A stretch of 64,000 nucleotides of DNA, taken from assembly GCF_024105735.1 (NCBI RefSeq), contig NZ_JAAAML010000001.1, positions 62,001 through 126,000 of the forward strand, given 5' to 3'. This stretch comes from Parahoeflea alexandrii (GTDB lineage Bacteria; Pseudomonadota; Alphaproteobacteria; Rhizobiales; Rhizobiaceae). How positions within the stretch are numbered: position 1 is the stretch's first letter; the number at the start of each line of letters is the position of its first letter. Under the pieces are notes generated by a model that worked only from the letters and a program-made list of their open reading frames with translations, did no database searches and was not told the DNA's origin. Made by a program: the position numbers and the translations under genes. Positions 8,420-15,685 of the stretch are shown piece by piece.

Positions 8420-8450
8420 AGCGTTCCGGGCGGTCATCGTCCGGAACGCT
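8420..8450 (+). other. Hairpin between the receptor and piuC genes
   Basis: AGCGTTCCGG (8420-8429) and CCGGAACGCT (8441-8450) form a perfect 10-bp stem with an 11-nt loop, 17 nt after the receptor stop and 17 nt before the piuC start. There is no T-run after it, so it more likely modulates readthrough or mRNA decay than fully terminates. Confidence 0.55.
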
Positions 8451-8467
8451 CATGATGGGATAGCCAG

Positions 8468-9151
8468 ATGCTGATCACAATTCCCGATCTCCTGAGCAAG
8501 GATGAAGTGCGTCATTTCCGGGAGGTGCTCGACAAGTCCGAATGGGAAGCCGGTTCCAAGACCGCCGGAGTGCAATCGGAAAGCGTCAAGCGAAACCAGC
8601 AGATGCCGGTCGGAAGCGATGCTGCGCTCAAGCTCGGGCAGTACCTGCTGCAGAAACTGTCCGCCAATCCGGTCTTTCTGTCCGCGGCGCTGCCGCTCAG
8701 AATCCTGCCGCCGATGTTCAACCGCTACGAGACCGACGAAACTTTCGGTGTGCATGTCGACAATGCCATCCGGCTCAATCACCTGACGCAGGAACGTCTG
8801 AGAACCGATCTTTCGATGACGGTGTTCCTCAGCGAACCGGATGAGTATGACGGCGGCGAACTCATCGTTGAAGATCATTACGGCGCCCAGGAGGTCAAGC
8901 TCGAAGCCGGGCACATGGTGCTCTATCCCTCGACCAGCCTTCACCAGGTGGTGCCGGTGACCCGCGGAGCGCGTGTTGCGTCCTTCTTCTGGCTGCAAAG
9001 CATGATCCGGTCGGATGCGCACCGCACCATGCTGTTCGATCTCGACCAGACCATACAATCGCTCGCCGTGCGCCTGGGTACGGGGGACAGCGAAGTGGTT
9101 CGGCTGACCGGGATCTATCACAACCTCATCCGTACCTGGGCAGAGACTTGA
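8468..9151 (+). CDS. piuC: PiuC/YbiX-type Fe(II)/2-oxoglutarate-dependent dioxygenase
   Basis: A 227-residue PKHD-type hydroxylase that usually accompanies catecholate siderophore receptors of the Fiu/PiuA group. The facial triad is visible: His and Asp in [10 protein letters not shown], the distal His in [15 protein letters not shown], and the 2-oxoglutarate-binding Arg in the same segment. The N-terminal sequence [20 protein letters not shown] and the length match the family. It is predicted to act in the cytosol or periplasmic face on an imported siderophore or related compound; the natural substrate is not established. It sits directly after the receptor gene, and its stop overlaps the in-frame upstream TTG of exbB by 2 nt; the preferred exbB ATG is 3 nt further. 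Confidence 0.94.
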   Translation: MLITIPDLLSKDEVRHFREVLDKSEWEAGSKTAGVQSESVKRNQQMPVGSDAALKLGQYLLQKLSANPVFLSAALPLRILPPMFNRYETDETFGVHVDNAIRLNHLTQERLRTDLSMTVFLSEPDEYDGGELIVEDHYGAQEVKLEAGHMVLYPSTSLHQVVPVTRGARVASFFWLQSMIRSDAHRTMLFDLDQTIQSLAVRLGTGDSEVVRLTGIYHNLIRTWAET

Positions 9152-9153
9152 TC

Positions 9154-10041
9154 ATGAAGACGAAGCTGATCCAAATAGGCATTCCGGGTATTCTCATGGT
9201 GCTGGCGGGCAGTGCCCTTGCTCAGGACGCGGTTCAGTCCGCGGCGCCCGGAGGCTGGCTCGAAGGCGTTGCTGCAGGGCTGAACGCCTGGCTTCATGAG
9301 GCGGGAGAAGACGAGCTGAGCGCCATGGGGATGTTCATGGCGGCCGACTGGGTGGTCAAGGCGGTGATGATCTCGCTGGCCTTTGCCTCGGTGCTGACCT
9401 GGTTGATCTTCTTCGCCAAGACCGCTGACCTGTTGTGGCAGCGATCCAGGTTGAAGCACGGCTTTCGGCGCATGGATGCCCACGCGACGCTGGCCGGTTC
9501 CACGTCGATCTTCAAACACAGCAAGGGTGTCGTCGGACGGATGGTGGACGCGGCCGTGCGTGAGCGCGACCGCAGTGTCTCCGCAAGCCTCGACAAAACC
9601 GGCATCAAGGAGCGCGTGGCCTCGGAACTGACGCGGATAGAGGCTGGTGCTGCCAGAAGCATGATGTCGGGCACCGGCATCCTCGCCAATATTGGCTCGA
9701 CAGCGCCTTTCGTCGGATTGTTCGGGACTGTGTGGGGCATCATGAACAGCTTCATTTCAATCTCCGAGAGCAACACCACCAACCTTGCCGTAGTGGCTCC
9801 CGGGATCGCGGAAGCCTTGCTCGCCACGGCGATCGGTCTGGTGGCGGCGATCCCCGCGGTGATCTTCTACAACCTGATTGCGCGCGGCCTGGGCGGCTAC
9901 AAGGTGATGCTCGCCGATGCGGCGGCGCTGGTCGAGCGGACGCTGTCGCGCGATCTCGATCTTGCCGAGCAAGCCACCAGGGGTGTGGCGGCGACCCCCG
10001 CCGTGGTCCCGACGTCAGATCTTGCCGAGGCTGCGGAGTAG
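9154..10041 (+). CDS. exbB: ExbB, tonB-system proton channel subunit
   Basis: A 295-residue inner-membrane protein that, with ExbD, converts proton-motive force into TonB motion. An N-terminal signal peptide (to SALAQDAV, about residue 26) and a periplasmic stretch precede the first membrane helix (WVVKAVMISLAFASVLTWLI). The MotA/TolQ/ExbB domain has two further helices (NIGSTAPFVGLFGTVWGIMN and EALLATAIGLVAAIPAVIFY). Signal-bearing, longer ExbB is common in alphaproteobacteria. A TTG two codons upstream (9148) is in frame, but the ATG at 9154 is preferred. It is part of a tight exbB-exbD-tonB block after piuC. Confidence 0.95.
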   Translation: MKTKLIQIGIPGILMVLAGSALAQDAVQSAAPGGWLEGVAAGLNAWLHEAGEDELSAMGMFMAADWVVKAVMISLAFASVLTWLIFFAKTADLLWQRSRLKHGFRRMDAHATLAGSTSIFKHSKGVVGRMVDAAVRERDRSVSASLDKTGIKERVASELTRIEAGAARSMMSGTGILANIGSTAPFVGLFGTVWGIMNSFISISESNTTNLAVVAPGIAEALLATAIGLVAAIPAVIFYNLIARGLGGYKVMLADAAALVERTLSRDLDLAEQATRGVAATPAVVPTSDLAEAAE

Positions 10042-10046
10042 GCGCC

Positions 10047-10523
10047 ATGGCGGGCAAGATCAGCGACGACGACGAACTTTCGGAAAACCACGACATCAAC
10101 ATCACGCCGTTTATCGACGTGATGCTCGTGCTGCTGATCATCTTCATGGTCGCGGCGCCGCTTTCGACGGTGGACATTCCCGTCGAGCTTCCCGTTGCCG
10201 TGGCGGAGCCTCCGCAGCGCCCGCTGAAGCCGGTGTTCATCACGATTGCAGAGGATCTTTCGCTGTCGGTCGGCGAAACCGAAACCACATTCGAGCGGCT
10301 TTACATCGATGTCGGCATTGCCACTCTGCAGAAGCGTGACACCAGGCTTTACATCCGGGCTGACAAATCTGTGCCCTATGGCGAGTTCATCCGCGTGATG
10401 AACATTCTCAGGGCCGACGGGTTCTTGAAGATCGGACTGGTGGGACTGGATGAAAGTGCGGTCGGGCCGGACCAGCAGAGCCCGGCCGGCGGCAGCGGAA
10501 CGGGAGCAGGGCTGAAGCCATGA
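10047..10523 (+). CDS. exbD: ExbD, tonB-system channel subunit
   Basis: A 158-residue single-span protein. The transmembrane segment contains the essential proton-relay Asp (INITPFIDVMLVLLIIFMVA), followed by a periplasmic domain (ISIRADKSVPYGEF-like segment reading LYIRADKSVPYGEFIRVMNI) and a Gly/Pro-rich tail. The start ATG at 10047 is the first residue consistent with the family's short N-terminus (MAGKISDDDELSENHDIN). It begins 5 nt after exbB and overlaps tonB by an ATGA, indicating tight translational coupling. Confidence 0.95.
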   Translation: MAGKISDDDELSENHDINITPFIDVMLVLLIIFMVAAPLSTVDIPVELPVAVAEPPQRPLKPVFITIAEDLSLSVGETETTFERLYIDVGIATLQKRDTRLYIRADKSVPYGEFIRVMNILRADGFLKIGLVGLDESAVGPDQQSPAGGSGTGAGLKP

Positions 10524-11365
10524 GCCTGGTCTATCAGCGGGGTGCATCGGGCGTCTGGTTCTGGGCTTGTGCCGCGGTCGTGAGTGCCGGTCTTCACGGT
10601 GGCCTGTCTTATCTGGCATTGCAGGATCCGCCTGTCGAGGTGGCTGAACAGCAGGTTGATGCCGGTATCACCGGTGCCATCATGTTCGATCTGTCGGACC
10701 TGATCGCCGCGCCGGCGGACATGGCTGAAGACAGCGCCGAAGCGGCGGAATCGGCTGAGGCCCCGACCATTGCCGAAAGCCCCGAAGTGGTCGATCCGGC
10801 GAAAGCCGCGGATGAACCAATCCTGAGCCAGATTCCCTACGAGGTCGAGGACGAAAGCCTGAAGTTCGGGGTCGCCAGCCCGGATCCGGTCGAGGAGACG
10901 GAAGATCTGGCGCACGAAATCGCCACGGAATACAGGCCGGAAGATGTCGACCAGGCCAGCACCACCGGTGCGCAGGAGAGCGACGCGGCCGATGCATCGG
11001 TTGCGGCCGTTGCCACCGAGGAGACCGCGGACACCAGCAAGGCAACCGGTGAGGGGCTGACAGCGGAAGAAAAGGAAGCGGTGCGCGAGTGGCAGCGCGA
11101 TATCGTGCTCAGGATCTCCAAGGTCCGGAAATATCCGCCGCAGGCGCGCAAGGAACGGATCGAAGGGGAGGTTCGGGTGCGCTTCACGCTCGACCAATAC
11201 GGTGCGATCCTGTCTTCGGAGATAGAAACCTCGTCAGGTTCGTGGGTTCTAGATGAAGCGGCCCTTGCGGTGTTCGACGAGATCGGCAAGCTGCCGACCC
11301 CGCCAAGATACCTTGAGGGCGAGCGTTTCACGCTGTTGGCGCCGATACGCTATTCGTTCCGGTAG
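10520..11365 (+). CDS. tonB: TonB energy transducer with acidic rather than Pro-rich linker
   Basis: A 281-residue TonB. An N-terminal membrane anchor (about residues 12-35, WFWACAAVVSAGLHGGLSYL, with the conserved His) leads to a long periplasmic linker and a C-terminal domain (about 195-281; VRKYPPQARKERIEGEVRVR, then ILSSEIETSSGSWVLDEAAL). It would contact the receptor's TonB box. Unusually the linker (about 50-180) is rich in Glu, Asp and Ala, with few of the Glu-Pro/Lys-Pro repeats typical of TonB. It is the last gene of the rightward iron operon, and its 3' end overlaps the convergent oxidase gene by 16 nt. Confidence 0.92.
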   Translation: MSLVYQRGASGVWFWACAAVVSAGLHGGLSYLALQDPPVEVAEQQVDAGITGAIMFDLSDLIAAPADMAEDSAEAAESAEAPTIAESPEVVDPAKAADEPILSQIPYEVEDESLKFGVASPDPVEETEDLAHEIATEYRPEDVDQASTTGAQESDAADASVAAVATEETADTSKATGEGLTAEEKEAVREWQRDIVLRISKVRKYPPQARKERIEGEVRVRFTLDQYGAILSSEIETSSGSWVLDEAALAVFDEIGKLPTPPRYLEGERFTLLAPIRYSFR

Positions 11366-12447
11366 ATAATGTCCGGCGTGATCTGGTCGAGAGACGCGCA
11401 GCCGGTCAGCATCATCGCGATTTCAAGCTCATCGCGGAGCAGGCGCAGCACATGGCTGACTCCTGCGGCTCCGGCGACTGTCAAGCCGGCGACTGGCAGC
11501 CGTCCGGCAAGTGCCGCCGTAGCGCCAAGCGCCAGCGCCTTGAGAACATCGGTGCCACGCCTGATGCCGCCATCCATAAGTACCGGAACCGCGCCGTCGA
11601 CCGCTTTTGCGACCGCCGGCAGCAACCGGATAGTGGCCGGCATGGTGTCGAGTGTCCGGCCACCGTGATTGGAAACGATGATGGCGCCGGCGCCTGCGTC
11701 GATTGCCTGCCTTGCATCCGCCGGGTGAACGACGCCTTTCACGATCACCGGCAGGGGGGATTTTCGGCACAGCCATTCAACCTCGGACCAGCGGGGCGTG
11801 ATGTGGGCAACACGGTCGAAGAGGATCGATTCCGATGGTGCCAACGGGGCGAACTGGGCAGCCGGCATGTCTGCCAGATTGACGGCCGCAATGTCCGGCG
11901 GCAGCTGGAAACCGGTTCGGGCCTCGTTGTCCCGCGCGCCTTGGACCGGCGCATCGACGGTCAGAACGATCGCGGCAAAACCCAGATCGGCGACGCGCTG
12001 GACCAATGCCCGGTTGGCATCGCGGGACGGGCCCCAGTAGAGCTGGAACCAGTTGCAGCCTGGGCTGGCGGCCCGCACCACTGCCGCATCGATACTGCTC
12101 TGGCTGCTCAGCACCATGGCTGCGTCCTGTGCCGCTGCGCCCATGGCCATGGCGGCTTCACCGTCGGGATGAACCAGTTTCTGGTAGGCGACCGGAGCCA
12201 CGAGGATCGGGTGAGACAGCGATTCTCCGAGCAGGGTCAGTCTTGTCGATCCGCCCCGCAGATCACGCAGCACGCGCGGAAGCAACTCCAGCTCGGAGAA
12301 AGCCTTCTGGTTGGCTGCAAGTGTTTGCTGGTCAGCAGCGCCGCCGAAGAAATAGGCCGACCGGTCGGCGCTCAATAGTGCCCGTGCCCGGCTTTCATAA
12401 TCCCGCAATGTCGGTTGCAGGTCGGCCGCCGGGTGTTTCGCGCTCAT
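11350..12447 (-). CDS. FMN-dependent alpha-hydroxy-acid oxidase/dehydrogenase
   Basis: A 365-residue TIM-barrel flavoprotein of the glycolate/lactate oxidase family that oxidises an L-2-hydroxy acid to the 2-keto acid. Signatures are HPILVAPVAYQKLVHPDGE, the FMN-binding NWFQLYWG, VIVKGVVHPADA, the active-site motif SNHGGRTLD (catalytic His and substrate Arg) and PVLMDGGIRRGTDVLKALAL. The usual active-site tyrosine near the N-terminus is placed in RSAYFFGGAADQ. It starts with an ATGA overlap on hemP, so it shares the HemP transcript and presumably its iron control. Whether it behaves as an oxidase (making H2O2) or a dehydrogenase is not decidable here. Confidence 0.9.
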   Translation of the reverse strand: MSAKHPAADLQPTLRDYESRARALLSADRSAYFFGGAADQQTLAANQKAFSELELLPRVLRDLRGGSTRLTLLGESLSHPILVAPVAYQKLVHPDGEAAMAMGAAAQDAAMVLSSQSSIDAAVVRAASPGCNWFQLYWGPSRDANRALVQRVADLGFAAIVLTVDAPVQGARDNEARTGFQLPPDIAAVNLADMPAAQFAPLAPSESILFDRVAHITPRWSEVEWLCRKSPLPVIVKGVVHPADARQAIDAGAGAIIVSNHGGRTLDTMPATIRLLPAVAKAVDGAVPVLMDGGIRRGTDVLKALALGATAALAGRLPVAGLTVAGAAGVSHVLRLLRDELEIAMMLTGCASLDQITPDIIYRNE

Positions 12448-12659
12448 TTGTTGAGAATCAGCTTGCCCTGGCGGGTAATCCGCAAACGATACATTGCCCC
12501 TTCGTGAGAGATAGTGATCTCGCGCCGGTCCTGAAACAGGGTGCTGGACGGTATGATGGCGGCCAAGGGGCTGGTCTGTGACGCCGGGGCGAGGGCGGCC
12601 CGTGGCGGCGACGCTGTCGAGCCGCTGGACAAGGACATCTGGCTTTGGAGGTTACGCAT
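12444..12659 (-). CDS. hemP: Hemin uptake protein HemP / HmuP
   Basis: A 71-residue protein with the characteristic HemP core at the C-terminus: REITISHEGAMYRLRITRQG then KLILNK, matching the short family (about 40-70 residues) found next to haem and siderophore uptake genes. In rhizobia HmuP acts as a co-activator needed for haem-uptake gene expression, which would make this a regulator of iron acquisition rather than a transporter. The N-terminal 30 residues are low-complexity and poorly conserved, so a start at the internal Met (12638) is possible. It is coupled to the downstream oxidase by an ATGA overlap and preceded by an iron-operator-like palindrome. Confidence 0.87.
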   Translation of the reverse strand: MRNLQSQMSLSSGSTASPPRAALAPASQTSPLAAIIPSSTLFQDRREITISHEGAMYRLRITRQGKLILNK

Positions 12660-12726
12660 GAAAATACCCGGACACTCGCTGCGGTTCCACCTGCAGCTGA
12701 AATGGCAGGGGAGGCTGGTTGTTAAT

Positions 12727-12747
12727 ATATGACAAATTCACTCATAT
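12727..12747. promoter_or_regulatory. Putative RirA iron-responsive operator upstream of hemP
   Basis: ATATGA-N9-TCATAT: a 6-9-6 palindrome containing TGA-N9-TCA at 12730-12744, the same motif as at 5757-5771. It lies 67 nt upstream of the hemP start and is the better of the two matches because both flanks are also symmetrical. Confidence 0.68.
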
Positions 12748-12817
12748 TTATTTTCGATGACCTTGTCCAGCGTCAATGCCTTGCCGCACTTCAACAGGTC
12801 GAGGTGAACTGCCGAAA

Positions 12818-12865
12818 GCAGTTTGGCAGTTTGGCAGTTTGGCAGTTTGGCAGTTTGACAGTTTG
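12818..12865. repeat. Tandem 8-bp repeat (GCAGTTTG x6)
   Basis: Six head-to-tail copies of GCAGTTTG, the sixth starting with A, in the gap between the hemP promoter and the 3' end of the LysR gene. A seventh copy begins (ACAG) and breaks off. This is a simple-sequence repeat of the kind that varies in copy number by slipped-strand pairing. Confidence 0.9.
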
Positions 12866-12929
12866 ACAGCCCCCTCTTGCTCGCACTGGTGACCTTCATC
12901 CTTTATGGACGGGCCGCGGGCTTGATCGC

Positions 12930-13889
12930 TCAGTCGTAGATGCGTTGTTCCATAGGTGTCCGCGCAATCAGGTCGATCAGTCCGGCCAGCATGGCGGCCT
13001 CTGCGCGGTTTGGCTTTGCATGGGGGTTCCAGACCACATGCACATCGATGGCGGGCGGAGACTCGTAGGGCGGCAAACGCCAAAGCCTGCCCCGCTCGAC
13101 ATCCTCGCGCACCACATGCAGCGGCAGTGGGCCAATGCCGAGCCCGGCGATGATCATGCGGCGTACCTCCTCGAGATTGGGCGAGGTGCCAACGATGCGC
13201 GCATCAAGCTGTGCCTCGGCCCGCATCTCGGCTACCGGACGCAGCGCGTCGCCCATCTGGTCGGTGACGAAACTGACCGAGGAGTGACCGGCGAGATCGG
13301 CCATCGTCACGGCCTCGCGCCCGTAAAGCGGATGGGCGGGGCCGCAAAAGAGCCCGAAATACTCCCTGAACAGGCGCCGGTATTCGAGTTGCGGGCTGCG
13401 CTCCATCACAAGGCAGATGGCAAAGGAAGCGCGGCGGGCGGCAACGGCACTGAGCGCGCTGCGGCTTGCCATGGCTTCAATGGACAGCGTCGCGCGGGGG
13501 TGGTCGGTGTGAAACCTGTTCAGAGCGGCGTCGAGCAACGGGCTGACCACATGACTAGCCATGACAATGCGGACATGGCCGCTGACTTCATCCTCTACAT
13601 CCCGGATGACCGTGCCCAGACGGAGGATGGCACCCTGAATGTCGATCGCCTCATCATAGAGCAATTGCCCGGCGGCCGTGAGTTCGAACCGGCCCGGCTT
13701 GCGGTTGATCAATCGCTTGCCAAGCCGTTCTTCCAGCCGCTTGAGGGCACTTGAGACTGTGGGCTGCTTCAGGCTGAGGCGTTCTGCGGCTTCGGTGACC
13801 GAGCGGGAATCGGCCAGCACCAGGAATGTGCGAAGCAGATTCCAGTCGAGTTCACGGGCGAGACGTTCGGGCGGTGTGAGGCTGCTCAT
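12930..13889 (-). CDS. LysR-family transcriptional regulator
   Basis: A 319-residue LysR protein. The helix-turn-helix is at about residues 14-73 (LDWNLLRTFLVLADSRSVTE, then LKQPTVSSALKRLEERLG), and the ligand domain starts around residue 103 (GHVRIVMASHVVSPLLDAAL). It is divergent from the importer/aminotransferase/BKACE operon and 107 nt away, the standard layout for a LysR activator of the facing operon. An inverted repeat lies in that gap. Some relatives with the same opening (ELDWNLLRTFLV) regulate amino-acid catabolic genes; the effector here is unknown. Confidence 0.92.
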   Translation of the reverse strand: MSSLTPPERLARELDWNLLRTFLVLADSRSVTEAAERLSLKQPTVSSALKRLEERLGKRLINRKPGRFELTAAGQLLYDEAIDIQGAILRLGTVIRDVEDEVSGHVRIVMASHVVSPLLDAALNRFHTDHPRATLSIEAMASRSALSAVAARRASFAICLVMERSPQLEYRRLFREYFGLFCGPAHPLYGREAVTMADLAGHSSVSFVTDQMGDALRPVAEMRAEAQLDARIVGTSPNLEEVRRMIIAGLGIGPLPLHVVREDVERGRLWRLPPYESPPAIDVHVVWNPHAKPNRAEAAMLAGLIDLIARTPMEQRIYD

Positions 13890-13895
13890 TTCATT

Positions 13896-13925
13896 ATTGA
13901 TATCATCTATGCAGGCAATATCAAT
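13896..13925. promoter_or_regulatory. Putative LysR operator (ATTGATAT-N14-ATATCAAT)
   Basis: Perfect 8-bp arms at 13896-13903 and 13918-13925, with the T-N11-A element typical of LysR sites inside. A second palindrome TTGATCAA follows at 13933-13940, giving two candidate half-site clusters between the divergent starts (13889 and 13997). Assignment to the adjacent LysR protein is inference. Confidence 0.55.
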
Positions 13926-13996
13926 TATCTATTTGATCAATGTAGTTGAAGCGAACATCATGGTTCCAACGAAAAACGCCGGGGAGCGTTGGGAAC

Positions 13997-14863
13997 ATGA
14001 GCATCGAACAACGTGAAGCGCGGCAGCCATGGATTCTGCTGACGCCTGCACTGACAGCAATCGTCCTGCTGCTGATCGTTCCGCTCATGTTCATCATCGT
14101 CTATTCGTTCTGGCTCAAGAGCGCCGCCGGTGCCGACACACCGGGTTTTTTCCTTGACAACTGGCAGGAAGCGCTGACCGACCCGTTTTACCGGGACATC
14201 CTGCTCAACACCTTGAAGATCGCCGCAGTGACCACGGTGGCCTGCGCTTTGCTCGGCTACCCGGCCGCCTACTTCATCGCCCGTTCGAAGGGCAACCGGC
14301 TGGTGCTGCTGGTGCTCCTGATGCTGCCATTCTGGATCAGCTACATCATCCGCACGATGAGCTGGATCAATATTCTTGGCGTTTCAGGAGCGCTCAATTC
14401 GGCGATGATCTGGATCGGGGTCATCGATGAGCCGATCCAGATGCTGTACAACGAGACCACCGTGATCCTCGGTCTTGTGCATTTTCTGCTGCCGTTCATG
14501 GTTCTCAACATCTTTGTCAGTCTCGAGGGTATCGACACCAATCTTGAGGACGCCGCCAATTCGCTCGGGGCGACGCGCTGGCAGGGTTTCCTGCAAGTGA
14601 CGCTGCCGCTGTCGCTGCCTGGACTGGCGGCGGGCGGACTGCTCTGCTTCGTGCTTGCCGCCGGCACGTACATCACGCCGGTCATTCTCGGCGGGCCGCG
14701 CGATGCGATGTTTGCCAATCTCGTCTACGAGGCGATTATCAGGCAGCTCAACTGGCCTCTCGGATCGGCCCTGTCGCTGATGCTTCTGGTTGTCCTTGGC
14801 GTTCTGGTGCTGATCTACAACCGCTATCTCGGCATGGCACAACTGGCGAAGGGGCTGGGCTGA
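13997..14863 (+). CDS. ABC transporter permease, PotB type
   Basis: A 288-residue inner-membrane permease with about six membrane helices, starting WILLTPALTAIVLLLIVPLM. The cytoplasmic EAA loop that contacts the ATPase reads NLEDAANSLGATRWQGFLQV. It is the first of the four importer genes (permease, permease, binding protein, ATPase), a PotB-PotC-PotD-PotA order. The ATG at 13997 is preferred over in-frame upstream starts because it has GGGA just before it and matches family N-termini. Its stop overlaps the next permease start by 1 nt (TGATG). Confidence 0.93.
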   Translation: MSIEQREARQPWILLTPALTAIVLLLIVPLMFIIVYSFWLKSAAGADTPGFFLDNWQEALTDPFYRDILLNTLKIAAVTTVACALLGYPAAYFIARSKGNRLVLLVLLMLPFWISYIIRTMSWINILGVSGALNSAMIWIGVIDEPIQMLYNETTVILGLVHFLLPFMVLNIFVSLEGIDTNLEDAANSLGATRWQGFLQVTLPLSLPGLAAGGLLCFVLAAGTYITPVILGGPRDAMFANLVYEAIIRQLNWPLGSALSLMLLVVLGVLVLIYNRYLGMAQLAKGLG

Positions 14864-15648
14864 TGGGTTGGCGTCTGATCCGCATCTACACAATCCTGGT
14901 CTATATGTTCATGTTCCTGCCGATTGCGGTGGTGGTGCTGTTGTCATTCAACGCCAACCAGTTCGGCAGCTTCCCGATGACGGGGCTGTCGACCCACTGG
15001 TTCGAGGTGTTGTGGGAAAATGACGCCATCATGCGGGCCTTCCGGACCTCGATCGTGCTTGGCCTGATGACCGCGGTGATTTCCACCGTCCTCGGTGTGC
15101 TCGCCAGCCTGGCGCTGGTCCGCTACAAGGTCCCGGGCCGCAACCTGATCACCACAATGCTGATCGCGCCGATCCTTGTACCAGAGGTGGTACTTGCGGT
15201 GGCCCTGCTTTTGTTCCTGAATTTTCTCGACATCGGCAAGAGCTTCACGCTTCTGCTTCTGGGGCACGTGATCTTCACGCTGCCTTTCGTCATTCTGGTG
15301 GTCCAGGCCCGTCTGGTCAGCATCAAGCGCGATGTGGAAGAGGCGGCGCTGAGCCTCGGAGCTTCGCCGCGGCAAACCTTCTTCGCGATCACGCTTCCTC
15401 TGCTGATGCCTGCGGTGGCCGCAGGCGGCCTTTTCGCCTTCACCATCAGCTTCGACGACATTACCGGAACGTTGTTCTGGAAGCCGGGCGGGATTGAAAC
15501 CGTTCCGACGCAGATCTTTTCGATGCTGCGCAATTCGATCTCTCCGGAGATCAACGCTCTTGGCACGGTCATGATCGTGCTGACGGTCGGGCTGCCGCTG
15601 ATCGGCGCGGCGATCGCCCGGACACTTGCAACAAGAAGCGGTGGGTAA
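14863..15648 (+). CDS. ABC transporter permease, PotC type
   Basis: A 261-residue partner permease with six predicted helices (first: IYTILVYMFMFLPIAVVVLL) and the EAA loop VEEAALSLGASPRQTFFAIT. It forms the membrane channel with the upstream PotB-type subunit and is translationally coupled to it. The family, with PotB, imports polyamines and related cationic or zwitterionic compounds; specificity is set by the binding protein that follows. Confidence 0.93.
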   Translation: MGWRLIRIYTILVYMFMFLPIAVVVLLSFNANQFGSFPMTGLSTHWFEVLWENDAIMRAFRTSIVLGLMTAVISTVLGVLASLALVRYKVPGRNLITTMLIAPILVPEVVLAVALLLFLNFLDIGKSFTLLLLGHVIFTLPFVILVVQARLVSIKRDVEEAALSLGASPRQTFFAITLPLLMPAVAAGGLFAFTISFDDITGTLFWKPGGIETVPTQIFSMLRNSISPEINALGTVMIVLTVGLPLIGAAIARTLATRSGG

Positions 15649-15685
15649 ACCGCCAAGAAAACCTGAACCAGAGATGGAGAACAAG

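Noticed and set aside
12818-12865. Possible CRISPR array at the tandem repeat
   Set aside because: The units are 8 bp, directly adjacent with no spacers, and no cas genes are present.
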